The notes under the pieces: generated by a model | Database searches by the model: none | The model's input: the letters and a program-made list of their open reading frames with translations, nothing else | Told to the model about the DNA's origin: nothing | Translations under genes and position numbers: made by a program | Shown: positions 9,500 to 19,848 of the stretch, piece by piece | Layout of the letters: the number at the start of each line of letters is the position of its first letter | Numbering within the stretch: position 1 is the stretch's first letter | NCBI GenBank assembly: GCA_963801715.1 | Contig: CAWDGB010000013.1 | Span: forward strand, 61,105-125,104 | DNA from: CAVVJA01 sp963801715 | GTDB taxonomy: Bacteria; Actinomycetota; Actinomycetes; Mycobacteriales; Jatrophihabitantaceae | Direction of reading: 5' to 3' | DNA length: 64,000 nt

Positions 9500-9820
9500 T
9501 CAGTGCACGAGGACCAGGTCGATCAGCAGCACCGCCGCGACGCCGAGCCCTGCGCTGACGGTCAGGCTCGGCCGCCGGTGCGCCACTGCGGCGATTGCCG
9601 CCACGCAACCCAACGACGCGAGTCCGGCGGCCGGTGCGCCGTCGTGCACCACGCCGACCATCTCGACGGAGACGAGCGCGGCCAGCACCGCCGGGGCCAC
9701 CTGTTCCAGGGCAGCGGTGACGCGCCCCGGCAGCCGCTCCGCTGGAACGAACACGATGAACATCACTCGCAGCAACCACGACGCCGCGGCGAGAAGCAGG
9801 ATCGGCGTGAACCCGATCAT
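9500..9820 (-). CDS. azlD: AzlD-family branched-chain amino acid transport subunit
   Basis: A 106-residue protein with four hydrophobic segments, the size and pattern of AzlD/LivH-type small subunits that pair with AzlC to export branched-chain amino acids. The start ATG overlaps the AzlC stop (ATGA at 9817-9820), the usual translational coupling for this pair. It is followed within 35 bases by the TPR gene on the same strand. Confidence 0.75.
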   Translation of the reverse strand: MIGFTPILLLAAASWLLRVMFIVFVPAERLPGRVTAALEQVAPAVLAALVSVEMVGVVHDGAPAAGLASLGCVAAIAAVAHRRPSLTVSAGLGVAAVLLIDLVLVH

Positions 9821-10637
9821 GTCGATCGCTGCTTCCTTGCGGCCACACCTGCGGCCATTCCGGCGGCCGCGCCGACGACCACCCCCGCCGTGGGGACGAC
9901 CTGCGCAGCAAGCGGTGCCACGATTGCCGCAGTGATCGCCGCGGTGACGCTCGGCCGATCGCGGATGCGGGGCATGAGCATCCCGACGAACAGCGCAGTG
10001 CCCGCCAACGTCAGGTGGGGCAGGGACGGAAGCCGCGGGCCGACGAGCACGCCGATGCCGACGGCAGCCGACCATACGGCCATGACGCCCAGCCCGAGCC
10101 ACAGCCAGTACGCACGGAATCGCCGCCCGGCGTGGCCCGGCCGGTCGAGCGCCGACAGGTAGGTCTGGTCGATGATGAAGTGCGGGGCCACGAGCCGGAA
10201 CCAGGTCGGCTGCGCGCCCTGAAGCGGGGTGCGAGCGAGGCACTGTAGAGCAACAACCGAGCGTTCACGATCAGCGCCGAGCCGACCACCGCCAGCAGAC
10301 CGGCGCCTTGCTGGAACATCGTGGTCGCTGTCAGCTGGGCACTCCCGCCGTACACCAGCGGAGCACCGAGCAGCCCCGCACCGTCGCCCATCGACGACGA
10401 CGCGATGACGACGCCCAGCGCGATGCCGAACGGCACTATCCCCGGTGCGACAGTGAGCACGTCGCGAACGGCATCGCCACGCGGACTGGCGACCCCCTTC
10501 GTGCCGGCAGACTCTCGGCCGGCGTCCGCTCGGACCTGCTGGTCGGTGCTCACGGCATCCAGCGTCGTCCGCACCGAGCGCCCAGTCATGACGACCGGGT
10601 GGCGATTTCGTGGGCCTTCTGCACCGTCCATCTCCAC
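9817..10637 (-). CDS. azlC: AzlC-family branched-chain amino acid transport protein (frameshifted)
   Basis: The N-terminal half (APGIVPFGIALGVVIAS, LVYGGSAQLTATTMF, NARLLLYSASLAPRF) is the conserved AzlC front with its pore helix. The C-terminal half (FIIDQTYLSALDR, then YWLWLGLGVMAVW and further membrane helices) follows in another frame. A one-base indel near 10222 separates them. The membrane pattern of a complete AzlC is otherwise present, so this may be a sequencing indel rather than a dead gene. The exact N-terminus is uncertain; ATG 10637 is the first candidate. It diverges from the MaoC gene. Confidence 0.65.
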
Positions 10638-10839
10638 CGAACCTCCACACGATCTCCAAGCTCCGCGACTGCGGGCCGGCGCACAGTCATGCCGTCAACC
10701 CGACGGATAACGGCGAAAGGGCGCTTCAGTGACTCCAGCGCGATCAGGTCACCCTGCCGACGCGGGCTTCCCTCGCCCTTCCGCGGGCAACAGCCGCAGG
10801 GAAGGGCCGGCGAAGGCTCGGCGTGCAGTGTCCACCGTC

Positions 10840-11302
10840 ATGGCCACTCCAGAGGTCGGCGCCGTCGCGCGCCGCACCCGCACCATCACGCAGCGCGACA
10901 TCGAGCTGTTCACCGAGATCACCGGGGACCGCAACCCGATCCACTACGACGACGACGGTGGCGCGGAGCAGTCGGTTCGGCGGCATCGTCGTGCAAGGCG
11001 GCGTCACCACAGGCCTGCTCAACGCGCTCGTCGCCGAGCAGCTTCCCGGACCGGGAAGCGTCTTTCTCGAAGTGTCCTGGCGCTTCCTCGCCCCGGTCCG
11101 CCCTGGTGACGTGATCACCGCCGAAGCGACCGTCACGGGCACCCGGGCGGACAAACCGGTTACGACTCTGGCGACGCGGATCACCAACCAGGACGGTGTC
11201 ACCGTCCTGGACGGTTCCGCAGTCGTCTGGCGCGACCCCACCGTCGCGGACTGGGTCTTCGCAGAAGCACCAGGGAAGGCCGCGAGAAGCCGAACTTCCT
11301 AG
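10840..11302 (+). CDS. MaoC-like hot-dog dehydratase (frameshifted)
   Basis: The frame from ATG 10840 reads through ITQRDIELFTEITGDRNPIHYDDD, the hydratase-2 motif of MaoC enzymes with the Asp/His pair. About 10965 the reading frame must shift to continue as FGGIVVQGGVTTGLLNALV and the substrate-pocket strands, ending at 11302. With the indel repaired it gives a complete protein of about 150 residues. MaoC enzymes hydrate enoyl-CoA or related substrates. It is first in a plus-strand run with OsmC and two flavoproteins, and diverges from azlC. Confidence 0.65.
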
Positions 11303-11358
11303 CGTCCACCAACACACAACACACCACGCCGGGAGACCGGCACGACCATGGAGGATCC

Positions 11359-11931
11359 ATGACCACCACCACCGAGAGCCCGTACCGCAACGGAGTGGAC
11401 ACAGCAACGCTGTTCGCCACCCTCGACGCCGTCAAGGGCCAGAACGAGATCGCCAAGTTCCAGTTCCGCGCCAGCAACACCTGGGTGACCGGAACACACA
11501 GCCGCTCCACCGCGTCCGGCTTCTACGGCGCCATGCAGGAGATGCAGCACAAGAGCGAGACCGTGCTCGACTTCGACCACCCCGCAGTACTGGTCGGCAC
11601 GGACAACGCCCCGACGCCCGTGGAGTACCTGCTGCACGCCATCGCCGCCTGCCTGACCGCCGGCATCGCAAACATCGCGGCCGCACGAGGTGTCGAGCTG
11701 ACCAAGGTCACCTCCACCGTCGAGGGCGACATCGACCTGCTCGGAATCCTCGGCCTGTCCGATGGATCGGTGCGCAACGGCTACGAGCAGATCCGGGTCA
11801 GCTTCTACGTCGAGGGCGACGCCGACGACGCGACCCTGCGCGGCATCGTCGAGCAGTCTCGCCGCCGCTCCGCCGTGTACGACGTGCTCACCAACCCGAC
11901 GCCCGTCGTCATCGACGTGGTCACCGGCTGA
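11359..11931 (+). CDS. OsmC-family protein
   Basis: A 190-residue OsmC-fold protein. Family landmarks are the DNAPTPVEYLLHAIAACLTAG helix with the conserved Cys near residue 95, and the C-terminal YDVLTNPTPV strand. The second Cys of classical OsmC/Ohr peroxidases is not seen in the C-terminal region (SAVYDVLTNP), so a plain thiol peroxidase role is doubtful. It starts at ATG 11359 with GGAGG-like sequence (GGAGGATCC) directly upstream, 56 bases after the MaoC gene. Its position before two flavoproteins suggests joint use in a redox pathway. Confidence 0.85.
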   Translation: MTTTTESPYRNGVDTATLFATLDAVKGQNEIAKFQFRASNTWVTGTHSRSTASGFYGAMQEMQHKSETVLDFDHPAVLVGTDNAPTPVEYLLHAIAACLTAGIANIAAARGVELTKVTSTVEGDIDLLGILGLSDGSVRNGYEQIRVSFYVEGDADDATLRGIVEQSRRRSAVYDVLTNPTPVVIDVVTG

Positions 11932-12007
11932 CCGCCGACCACACACCCGCCCGAGCCGGCCGGACCCATTGCGGACTCCGGCCGGCCCGCGCGTCGAGAG
12001 GATCGTC

Positions 12008-13265
12008 ATGAACACCATCGACACCGTCGTCATCGGCGCCGGCCACGCCGGGCTCGCCGTAAGCCGGCTGCTCACCGACGTCGGCCGCGATCACGTTGTG
12101 CTCGACCGCGGCCGGGTCGGCGAGCGTTGGCGAACCGAGCGCTGGGACTCCCTGCGCCTGCTGACACCGAACTGGATGACCCGGCTGCCGAGCTGGCAAC
12201 ACCGCGGTGCCGACCCGGACAGGTTCATGAGCGCAGGCGGATTCGTCCGGTACCTGGAACGCTACGCGGAGTCCTTCGGCTCCCCCATCGTCGGCGGTAC
12301 CACGGTGCGGGAGCTCAGCCACGGCAACCTCCGGGGGATATCGGGTCGTCACCGACCGCGGTACCTGGCGTGCCCGCCACGTGATCATCGCGACCGGCCC
12401 GCACGGTGTGCCACACGTGCCCGCCGGCCTGGACGCGACCGAGGTACTCACGGCCAACCGCTACCGCAACCCTGATCAACTCATGCCCGGAGGCGTGCTC
12501 GTGGTCGGCGCCTCGTCCTCCGGCGTGCAGATCGCCGACGAGCTCAATCGAGCGGGGCGCGAAGTGGTCCTGTCGGCCGGTCGGCACACCAGGATGCCTC
12601 GCAGCTACCGCGGCATGGACATCTTCTGGTGGCTGCAGGCCACCGGCCGGCTCGCCCGCACGATCCACGAGGTCCCCGACCCGTCGGCCGCGCGGCGGGA
12701 ACCGTCGATGCAGCTGGTCGGCCGCGCACCCGAGCACGACGTCGATCTGGTGGCTCTGCAGGCCCGCGGTGTCCGGCTGCTCGGCCGCTTCGACGGGATG
12801 CAGGGATCCCGAGCACGGTTCCGGCCAGATCTGGCCCAGAACGTCGCCGTCGCCGACAACAGGATGCACCGCGTGCTCGACGCGGTCGACGAGTACGTCG
12901 CGCGCACCGGCCTCACCGATGAGGTCTTGCCGGCGCACCGACCAGGGCGGCTCGACCTACCGGCGCCGACCGGTTCGGTGAACCTCTCCCGCGAGGGCAT
13001 CGGCACCGTGCTGGTCGCCGCCGGCTACCGTCCCGACTACCCGTGGCTCCGGCTCCCCATCACCGACCCGGACGGCAGCATCCGCCAGCACCAAGGCGTC
13101 ACCCTTGCACCCCGCGTATACGTCGTCGGCCAGCGCTTCCAGCATCGACGCGACTCGGGGTTCATCGACGGCGCACGCCACGACGCGCGGACCGTCGTCC
13201 GGCACCTGCTCACCGGTTCGACATCCATCGCATCCGGCGAGCGCAGCGAGGAGACAGCAGCATGA
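12008..13265 (+). CDS. Flavin-containing monooxygenase-like NAD(P)/FAD oxidoreductase (frameshifted)
   Basis: ATG 12008 follows GAGAGGATCG. The N-terminal Rossmann motif VVIGAGHAGLAVSRLL binds FAD and a second one, VLVVGASSSGVQIADEL, binds NADPH. A central RMPR-type segment (TRMPRSYRG) and the MFS-like RPDYPWL tail fit class B flavin monooxygenases of the CzcO/TrkA-like type. The frame changes near 12335 in a run of five G (after HGNL), where GYRVVTDRG continues; a homopolymer indel is the simplest cause. Its stop overlaps the next start (ATGA at 13262), so both flavoproteins are probably co-translated. Confidence 0.7.
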
Positions 13266-14473
13266 GCAGCACCTACGACGTGGTCGTCGTCGGCGGCCGG
13301 GTGGCCGGAGCCTCGACCGCGCTGCTCCTGGCCCGGGCGGGCGCTCGCGTGGCCATGCTCGACCGAGCGGCCTACGGCACCGACACTCTCTCCACCCACG
13401 GCCTCATGCGGGCCGGGGTCCTTCAGCTGTCCCGGTGGGGGCTGCTCGACGAGGTGGTCGCCGCGGGCACGCCGCCGATCAAACGGACGATGTTCCACTA
13501 CGCCGACGGTGAGTCCGTGCAGGTCTCCATCCGTCCCAGCGCCGGCGTGGACGCTCTCTACGCGCCTCGCCGCCATCTCCTCGACCGGATCCTCGTGGAC
13601 GCGGCCGCCGAGGCGGGGGCACACGTGCGACACGAGACGACGGTGAGAGCACTTCTCCGCGATGACGATGGCCGGGTGACCGGCGTCCGCGTGCTGGACC
13701 GTTCGGGAACGACTGCCGACCTCCGGGCCGCGATCACGGTGGGCGCCGACGGCATCCGGTCCACCGTCGCAGACCAGGCTGGCGCTCCCTTCGTACGGCA
13801 GGGTCTTTCCCGCAGCGCGGTCCTCTACCGCTACTACGCCGATGCGCGCGCGACAGGTTACGAGTGGGCCTACGGCGTCGGCGGCGGGTCCGGCTTCATC
13901 CCCACCAACGACGGGCTGACCTGCGTATTCGTCGGCACCACGCCTGGTCGGCTGCGAACGCTTCGCCGCGACGGGACCGAGCACGCTTTCGCCACGCTCC
14001 TTGCTGGGATAGCTCCTCAGCTGGCCGACCGGATCAACCTGGCAGAGCCGGCCAGCCGGATGCTCGGCTGGGCTGGTGCCCCTGGTTTCGTGCGTCATTC
14101 GTGGGGGCCGGGTTGGGCGTTGGTCGGAGACGCCGGCTACTTCAAGGACCCGATCACCACACACGGCATGACCGACGCACTGCGTGACGCAGAACTACTC
14201 ACCGACGAGATCCTGGAGACACTGACCGGTATCGTGCCGGAGGCGGTCGCGCTGGCGCGCTATCAGGCGACGCGGGAGCGGCTTTCGAGCCGACTGTTCG
14301 AAGCCACCGAGGCGGTCGCGTCCTACGACTGGGACCTCGAGCAGGTGCGAACCCTGCTGCGGCAGGTCAGCTCCGCGATGAGCGACGAGGTCCTCCATCT
14401 CCAGTCCCTGCCGGATCGGGGCGTCGACCTCGGACGTGTCTCGCTCCCTCCTCCCGGAAAGTCTCACGCGTAG
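13262..14473 (+). CDS. FAD-dependent monooxygenase/halogenase-type oxidoreductase
   Basis: A 403-residue intact flavoprotein of the PHBH / geranylgeranyl-reductase superfamily. It has the N-terminal VVVVGGRVAGASTALLLARAG dinucleotide motif, the GADGIRSTVA motif in the middle and the FAD-ribityl motif ALVGDAGYFKDPITTHGM near residue 290, which is the strongly conserved GD of this group. The start overlaps the previous gene by ATGA. The substrate is not evident. Its partner, the flavin monooxygenase, and the OsmC and MaoC genes make an operon of oxidative enzymes flanked by winged-helix regulators. Confidence 0.85.
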   Translation: MSSTYDVVVVGGRVAGASTALLLARAGARVAMLDRAAYGTDTLSTHGLMRAGVLQLSRWGLLDEVVAAGTPPIKRTMFHYADGESVQVSIRPSAGVDALYAPRRHLLDRILVDAAAEAGAHVRHETTVRALLRDDDGRVTGVRVLDRSGTTADLRAAITVGADGIRSTVADQAGAPFVRQGLSRSAVLYRYYADARATGYEWAYGVGGGSGFIPTNDGLTCVFVGTTPGRLRTLRRDGTEHAFATLLAGIAPQLADRINLAEPASRMLGWAGAPGFVRHSWGPGWALVGDAGYFKDPITTHGMTDALRDAELLTDEILETLTGIVPEAVALARYQATRERLSSRLFEATEAVASYDWDLEQVRTLLRQVSSAMSDEVLHLQSLPDRGVDLGRVSLPPPGKSHA

Positions 14474-14509
14474 CGTGAGTTCGTCGGCGAGGGGGCAGGT
14501 CAGCCGCGG

Positions 14510-15115
14510 CCCAGGCCGCGCTGGACGTATACACGGGACCACTGTTACCGGATGACCTCTACGAGCCATGGGTCGAGGAGGCCCGGGTCGCATTCCGGCT
14601 GCTGCACCTCGACCTCCTGCGCCTCGCTGGCGATGGGAGGACGTGCTGCGGGCGGACCCTGCCGACGAGCAGGCGCACCTGGTGCTGATCCGGGCGAGTG
14701 CAGACCGAGACGACATCGGCGGAGCACTGCGTCAGTTCGAGCGGAAGGACCCGGCGCTGCCCTGCGAAGGCGGCACCGCGCCCACTGCGGTGGCACAGCG
14801 GCTCTAGACGCGGCTGGAGAGCCGAGCCCCAGCTCCAGCCTCCGTTGATCAGCAGCGCACCCGGCTATTCGGGCGGCGCGACGTCGGTGACCAGATCCGC
14901 AAACGGCTCAAGCGGGCCGAAGCAGGCCGAGGCGGGACACTCGTCTTCACCGGTCCGCCCGGCGTGGGCAAGTCGGCGGTGCTCGACCTCGACGAAGCGA
15001 TCGCCAAACGGCGGGGCTGGCGAACTGGTCGGGGTACGGCATCGGCGGTGGAAGGACCGTGGCCGTACACACCCGTCCTGGAGGCGGTGAGCGAGCCCAA
15101 CCAACCGCCGTGGAT
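14510..15115 (+). pseudogene. Broken BTAD-AAA transcription regulator
   Basis: A BTAD (bacterial transcriptional activator) domain is visible in pieces: TGPLLPDDLYEPWVEEAR, then in a second frame RWEDVLRADPADEQAHLVLI and ALRQFERKDPAL. It is followed by an AAA segment, LFGRRDVGDQIRKRL and TLVFTGPPGVGKSAVLD (Walker A), then GPWPYTPVLEAV. At least two frameshifts and an in-frame TAG (near 14804) interrupt it, the SARP-type DNA-binding head is missing, and it stops abruptly just before the next regulator gene. It looks like a related regulator that decayed or was replaced. Confidence 0.6.
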
Positions 15116-15217
15116 GCGCGATGGCCCAGGCCGGTCTCCGGCGCCAGCCGAACCACTACAACCCCAGGCGATGCCGCATGGCCGGCGACCGGCGGGCTGC
15201 GATGTCCGCGATGCACG

Positions 15218-17800
15218 ATGATGACGAACGTGACGGTGCGATTCGGCGACTGCGAGGTGAGCCTCGAGCGCCTCGAGTTGCGACGCGTCGACAAGGTCGT
15301 GGGCATGGAGCCCCAGGTATTCGAGGTCCTGACATATCTGCTGCGCCACCGAGACCGTGTAGTGCCGAAGACCGAACTCCTCGACAAGATCTGGGGTAAC
15401 AGGTTCGTCTCTGAGTCGGCGCTCACCAGTCGGATCAAGTCCGCCCGGCGCGCGGTTGGCGACACTGGTCGAGATCAGCGGATCATCAAGACGATCTATG
15501 GCCGTGGCTACAGGTTCGTGGCCGACGTTGCCGACAAGACCCAATCCGCCAGTCCGAGCCAGGGTGCAGCGCCGACGGACGGCACCGGCTCCCGGGGAGA
15601 CGTGGATCCGGCACGTCGGGTGCTTCGGGCGATCAGCGACATCGGCGATGGGGTCGGAGCGGCGATCCAGGTCATCGGCGGAGCCGGGTCGGGGAAGACG
15701 GAGCTCCTCGACCAGGTCGCGGAGGCGGCCCGTCGGCAGTCGCTGGCTGTCGGGCTGTCCGGTCCGGTGATCGCCAGCCCGAGCCCATACGGTTGCGTCG
15801 CCGAGGCTCTCGACGAGATGGTTCAGAGGCATCCTGGACTGCTCGATCTCATACCGGCCGGATGCCGCACCGAGCTCGAGCGAGCCTTCGAAGGGCGCCT
15901 CCCGACGACGCGCCAGCGCTGGTTCGTGGCGGTGCGTGAGTTTCTGGTCACCGCGGCGGAGCGCTCGGGTGCGGTGCTGCTGCTCGACGATCTTCACCTC
16001 GCTGATCGCGAATGCCTGATCCTCGTTGATGACGTGGCACGGCTGACCCGCCGGTACCGCCTGGTCGTCATCGTCGCCCAGCGGTCGGACGCCGTGACCC
16101 GACCTGGCTTCGAGGTCGTGAAGCTGGCCGAGCGCCGCCGTGCTCCAGTTGATCAGCCGACGATCCTCGATCTTCCGACCGAGGTGACCGAGGTTCTCCG
16201 GCGGCTTGCCGTGATCGGGGATCGGTTCGATCGGCTCGAGTTTACGGCGGCCTCAGGTCACGATGTGCCGACTGCTGATCGGCTGCTCGAGCTGGCGCTG
16301 GCCTCCGGGGTGATCGGCTCCGAGTCTGACGGGTACAGGTTCACAGATCCGGCTACCGCTGATCAGCTGGCGGCGGCCGTCGCTCCGCCCTTACGAGCGA
16401 AGGTGACGAAAGAGATCGCGACGCGTCTGGTTGACCTCGGCGCGGCGCCTTCGCGGGTCGCCGACCGGCTCCTTGCTGCGGGTGAGCCGGCCATGGCCGC
16501 TCCGTACGCGCTGGAGGCGGCGCGCGCTGCGGCGGCGGCTAGGCTCCACGAGCAGGTGCTGCGGTGGACCGGCGCCGTTCGTCAGCACGTCAACGGACCG
16601 GTGAAGGCCGCTCTGCTGGCGCTGCGGGCGGATGCGCTGGCGGCGGTGGGTGACCAGGCCGCGGTGGCGGCCTACCGCCAGGCATTGGCGGCGGCCGACC
16701 TCGACCAGGCGACCGGCCTGCGGGCGCGGCTGGCCCGCGCTGCACTGCTTGGTGGGGATGTCGCCTCGGCTGAGGAGGCCTTGGCCGGGCTGGAGGCGAC
16801 TGGTGGCCCCGACGACGGTGCCATCCTGTTGGGGCGGGGGATGCTCGCCTACTTCTCCGGTGATCTCGACGGCGCGGATACAGCGGTCGAGGCGGCTCGC
16901 GCGCTGGCCCTCAGGCCGGGAGCGCCAGACCGCCTGCTCGACGTCATCACCCTCCAGGGCATGATCGCCCACAACCGCGGCGAGTGGTTCGATCGGCTCC
17001 GCCGTGAACTGCGGGGGACGAGCGAGAACCCGCAGCTGGCCTCGACGGTGTTCGACTCGCACCTCTGCGTCGCCGAGTACCTCCTCTACGGACCCACGCC
17101 TTACGAGGAGGTGGTCGCCCTGGCGCATCAGCTGCGCGAGCAGGCCGAGCGGGCGGGCGCACGGCGCGGAGTGGCGTTCGCGGTGACGGTGGCTGGTGAG
17201 GCCGCCCTGCTCGCGGGCGACCTCGACGCTGCTCGCGCGGATCTTCGTGAGGCGGTGGCGTTGCATGTCGAGATGGCGGCCGACACCGGAACGGCTCACA
17301 CGCTGCAGCGGTTGGCCGAGGTCGAGCTTGCCGCGGGTGACCGCGCAGAGGCCGAGCGGCTGCTGCGGCGTGCGCTTCCGTTGGCCCGCTGGTCTCCGTT
17401 GGCCCGCCATCTCCTGCAACGCATCTACGGGACGCTGATCGCCGCGGCTCCCGACGCCGATGCCGCGCTCACGGTCGTCGATGAGGCGGTCGAGAGGCTG
17501 GACGAGCCGTTCGCATGCATGTTCTGCCAGGTCATGATCGCCGTACCCGCGTCGATTGCGTGCATCGAGGGAGGGCGTCTCGACGAGGCTCGTGCCTGGC
17601 TCGCGCAGGCCACGAGCTCCGCAGCCAACTGGCAAGGCACGGCATGGCAGGGGGCGGTCACCGAGGTTCGCGCCCACCTGGCACGGGCCGAGGGAGGCGA
17701 CGCGGCTGCCAGTCGTCTGTTCGCGGAGGCGGCGAGGCTGTTCGCGGTCGCCGGGCAACCGCTCGATGCGCAGCGCTGCCTCGAGGCAGCCGACAACTGA
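15218..17800 (+). CDS. Winged-helix / AAA ATPase / TPR transcription regulator
   Basis: Start at ATG 15218 (or 15221); the longer open frame upstream runs over the decayed regulator. The product of about 860 residues has an OmpR/PhoB-type winged helix (residues 5-105, EPQVFEVLTYLLRHRDRVV ... GRGYRFVADV), an AAA/NB-ARC-like ATPase with Walker A GGAGSGKT near residue 160 and Walker B AVLLLDDLHLAD near 255, and a long TPR array to the C-terminus. This is a STAND-type signal-transducing regulator. The winged helix closely resembles that of the hydrolase fusion at 6763-8352. It probably controls the flavoprotein operon upstream or the ABC transporter convergent to it; this is inference from position. 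Confidence 0.85.
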   Translation: MMTNVTVRFGDCEVSLERLELRRVDKVVGMEPQVFEVLTYLLRHRDRVVPKTELLDKIWGNRFVSESALTSRIKSARRAVGDTGRDQRIIKTIYGRGYRFVADVADKTQSASPSQGAAPTDGTGSRGDVDPARRVLRAISDIGDGVGAAIQVIGGAGSGKTELLDQVAEAARRQSLAVGLSGPVIASPSPYGCVAEALDEMVQRHPGLLDLIPAGCRTELERAFEGRLPTTRQRWFVAVREFLVTAAERSGAVLLLDDLHLADRECLILVDDVARLTRRYRLVVIVAQRSDAVTRPGFEVVKLAERRRAPVDQPTILDLPTEVTEVLRRLAVIGDRFDRLEFTAASGHDVPTADRLLELALASGVIGSESDGYRFTDPATADQLAAAVAPPLRAKVTKEIATRLVDLGAAPSRVADRLLAAGEPAMAAPYALEAARAAAAARLHEQVLRWTGAVRQHVNGPVKAALLALRADALAAVGDQAAVAAYRQALAAADLDQATGLRARLARAALLGGDVASAEEALAGLEATGGPDDGAILLGRGMLAYFSGDLDGADTAVEAARALALRPGAPDRLLDVITLQGMIAHNRGEWFDRLRRELRGTSENPQLASTVFDSHLCVAEYLLYGPTPYEEVVALAHQLREQAERAGARRGVAFAVTVAGEAALLAGDLDAARADLREAVALHVEMAADTGTAHTLQRLAEVELAAGDRAEAERLLRRALPLARWSPLARHLLQRIYGTLIAAAPDADAALTVVDEAVERLDEPFACMFCQVMIAVPASIACIEGGRLDEARAWLAQATSSAANWQGTAWQGAVTEVRAHLARAEGGDAAASRLFAEAARLFAVAGQPLDAQRCLEAADN

Positions 17801-17809
17801 CGGCATACG

Positions 17810-17832
17810 GCCTCGGGTCTGGCTACCGAGGC
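17810..17832. terminator. Hairpin between convergent genes
   Basis: GCCTCGG (17810-17816) and CCGAGGC (17826-17832) form a perfect 7-bp stem with a 9-base loop in the 43-base gap between the regulator stop and the ABC transporter stop. The position suggests a bidirectional transcription terminator. There is no strong T run. Confidence 0.45.
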
Positions 17833-17843
17833 GTTGATCGGCT

Positions 17844-19569
17844 TCATCGCCGTCCGCGTGCGACGACCAGGCCCCGACGGCGGAGCACCCACACGGTGGC
17901 CAGCGCGAAGACCACGGCGAACCCTGCGAGGACCAGCCAGCGTTGAGCGACTGCTCCGGAGAAGGTGTCGCCGTAGGCGCGCACACTCGGCAACGTGCCG
18001 GCGAGCTGGTCGAGGTGCAGCCCACGCCCCAGTCCCTCGAACGAGTAGCGGTTGGCCAGGCTCAGGCTGAGCAAGCGTCCGGGAGTCGCCATGTCGGGAA
18101 CTGGAACAACCGCGCCGGCGAACAGCACCTGGGGGAAGCAGAGCATCGGCAGGGCGAGCGCGGCCTGCGAGGCGTTGGAGACAGCCGCCGAGGCCAGCAG
18201 GCCAAGAGCCAGCGCCGACACCGCCTCGAGCAGGAGCGTGACGAACAGCGACGCGTACACGTCCCAGCCAGCGGCGGGAAGCCGATCGAGCGCGCGCAGC
18301 ACGCCGAGGAGAACGGCGGTCACCGCGGCCAGCAGCGGCAGCAGCACGCCGATCTTGGAGGCGACGTAGGCGCCGATGCTCAGTCCAGAGCGCTGTTCGC
18401 GCCGGAAGACCGCCATCTCCCCGACGATCTGGAGCAGCCCGTAGGTGAGGCCGAAGAAGAAGCCGGCAAAGGCGACCCAAAAAACGATCTGAGCCGGGCC
18501 GACGTCTGCCGCGCCGTGCGGCGCGAAGGCGCCGGGTGGGAACAGTATGGCCATCATCGCCGTCACCAGCACGGGGGAGCCGAGCAATATGGCGAGGGTC
18601 AGCCGGTTACGGACCAGCACCTCGGCATTGCGCCGGGTGAGCAGCCACCACTGCCGCAGGACGCTGGGCGAGTGCCGGTCGTCGAGACGTGCCGCCTCGA
18701 CCGGGGTCTCGGTCGGCTGACGCCAGGCGGCGAACCGCTCCGCCCACGCGCGCGGCGTGTCCTCGCTGGCGAGCCGGTCGTAGACGTTGACGAGGTCGTG
18801 GACGCCGAAATACTGCCGCGCCTGCGAAGGCGTACCAGCGAAGGCCAGATGACCATTCCGGGCCAGGAAGACGACTTGGTCACACCGGTCGATGGTCGCC
18901 GGCTCGTGGGTCGTGAGGACGACCGTGACCCCCCGCTCGGTGAGTCGGCGCAACAGGTGCACGACCTCCGCCGACGTCGATGGGTCGAGACCCGAGGTGG
19001 GTTCATCCAGGAAGAAGGTGCGCGGCTGGGTAAGCAGCTCGACCGCGATGCTGGCCCGCTTACGCTGACCGCCCGACAGCATCCGGACCGCAACGTCACG
19101 CCGATCGGCAAGGTCCAGGTCGGATATCGTTTCGTCGACGACTCGGTCGGCCTGGTCGGACGATGTGCCCGCAGGCAAGCGGAGTCGTGCCGCGTACTGG
19201 AGCGTGCGCCGCAGCGGCATCTCGACGTGGATGATGTCGTCTTGAGGGACGTAGCCGACACCCGGTGCCGGGCCCGGCACCGGCATCGACCCGAACGCCG
19301 TCGTGCATGACCTGGCCGGCGGACGGCGCCCGCGACCCCGCAAGGATCTCGAGCAGGGTGGTCTTTCCCGCTCCGCTGCCGCCCACAAGAGCAACCAGCT
19401 CACCCGGCTGGATGGACAGGGACACATCATGGAGGATTTCGCGCCTGCCGGCGCGTTGGCCTACCCCGATCGCGTCGATGCGGCCCCCGACGGCTGTCCT
19501 GGTCTCCACCAGAGACAGCGGGCGGGACGCGGTCGCGGCGTCTGCGGGGTCGAGCATGAGCTCTGTCAT
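17844..19569 (-). CDS. ABCG-type ABC transporter, ATPase fused to membrane domain (frameshifted)
   Basis: A half-transporter with ATPase first and ABC2-type membrane domain second. Visible are Walker A GGSGAGKTTLLEIL, signature LSGGQRKRASIAVELL, Walker B TFFLDEPTSGLDPST and the H-loop TTHEP, then about six hydrophobic segments including FWVAFAGFFFGLTYGLLQIV. Near 19262-19285 the frame breaks inside a GGGCCCGG-type run: the Walker A part is in one frame and GVGYVPQDDIIHVEMPLRRTL in another. Length and motifs are otherwise complete. Start is ATG 19569. The cargo is unknown; ABCG-like exporters move lipophilic compounds. Confidence 0.75.
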
Positions 19570-19709
19570 GGGAAGTCCTCCGTGAGTTCCGTCGGTTTCA
19601 CTCGGTTATCACGCTCATCGTCGGGACTTCTGGGCTACGACTCTTGGAGCGAGTGTGGAGCGATCGTGGAGACGGCAGGTCAAACCCCGGGCGAGGCTCC
19701 CTCACGCGG

Positions 19710-19848
19710 ATGCAGCTGGCCGCCGGCAACGCGCAGCTTGCCGCTCGACGCGACGAGCCCAAGCGTCGGTACGACACGCAATTCAACAGCGTCGTTGACG
19801 CGATCCGCCGCCTGATGACGCCTGTAGGGCTCATGAACCTCGGTTGGC
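19710..19848 (+). pseudogene. Remnant resembling the C-terminal end of ORF6N/RhuM-type proteins
   Basis: The plus strand reads NAQLAARRDEPKRRYDTQ followed by FNSVVDAIRRLMTP. The pattern KYDxQFxxVFDAIRxLMxPP closes many ORF6N-domain proteins found on phages and mobile islands. The rest of such a protein, including the ORF6N domain, is absent upstream. A decayed fragment; the call is from motif memory. Confidence 0.35.

Noticed and set aside
10840..14473. Natural-product biosynthetic cluster
   Set aside because: Two flavoproteins, OsmC and MaoC are suggestive, but no core synthase, carrier protein or terpene/peptide enzyme is present.
16391..18025. 544-residue open frame on the minus strand under the AAA/TPR regulator
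   Set aside because: It mirrors the codon pattern of the plus-strand gene, has no domain, and is a typical GC-rich antisense shadow. The same holds for 7462-8424 plus, 17943-19310 plus, 12315-12938 minus and 45537-46082 plus.
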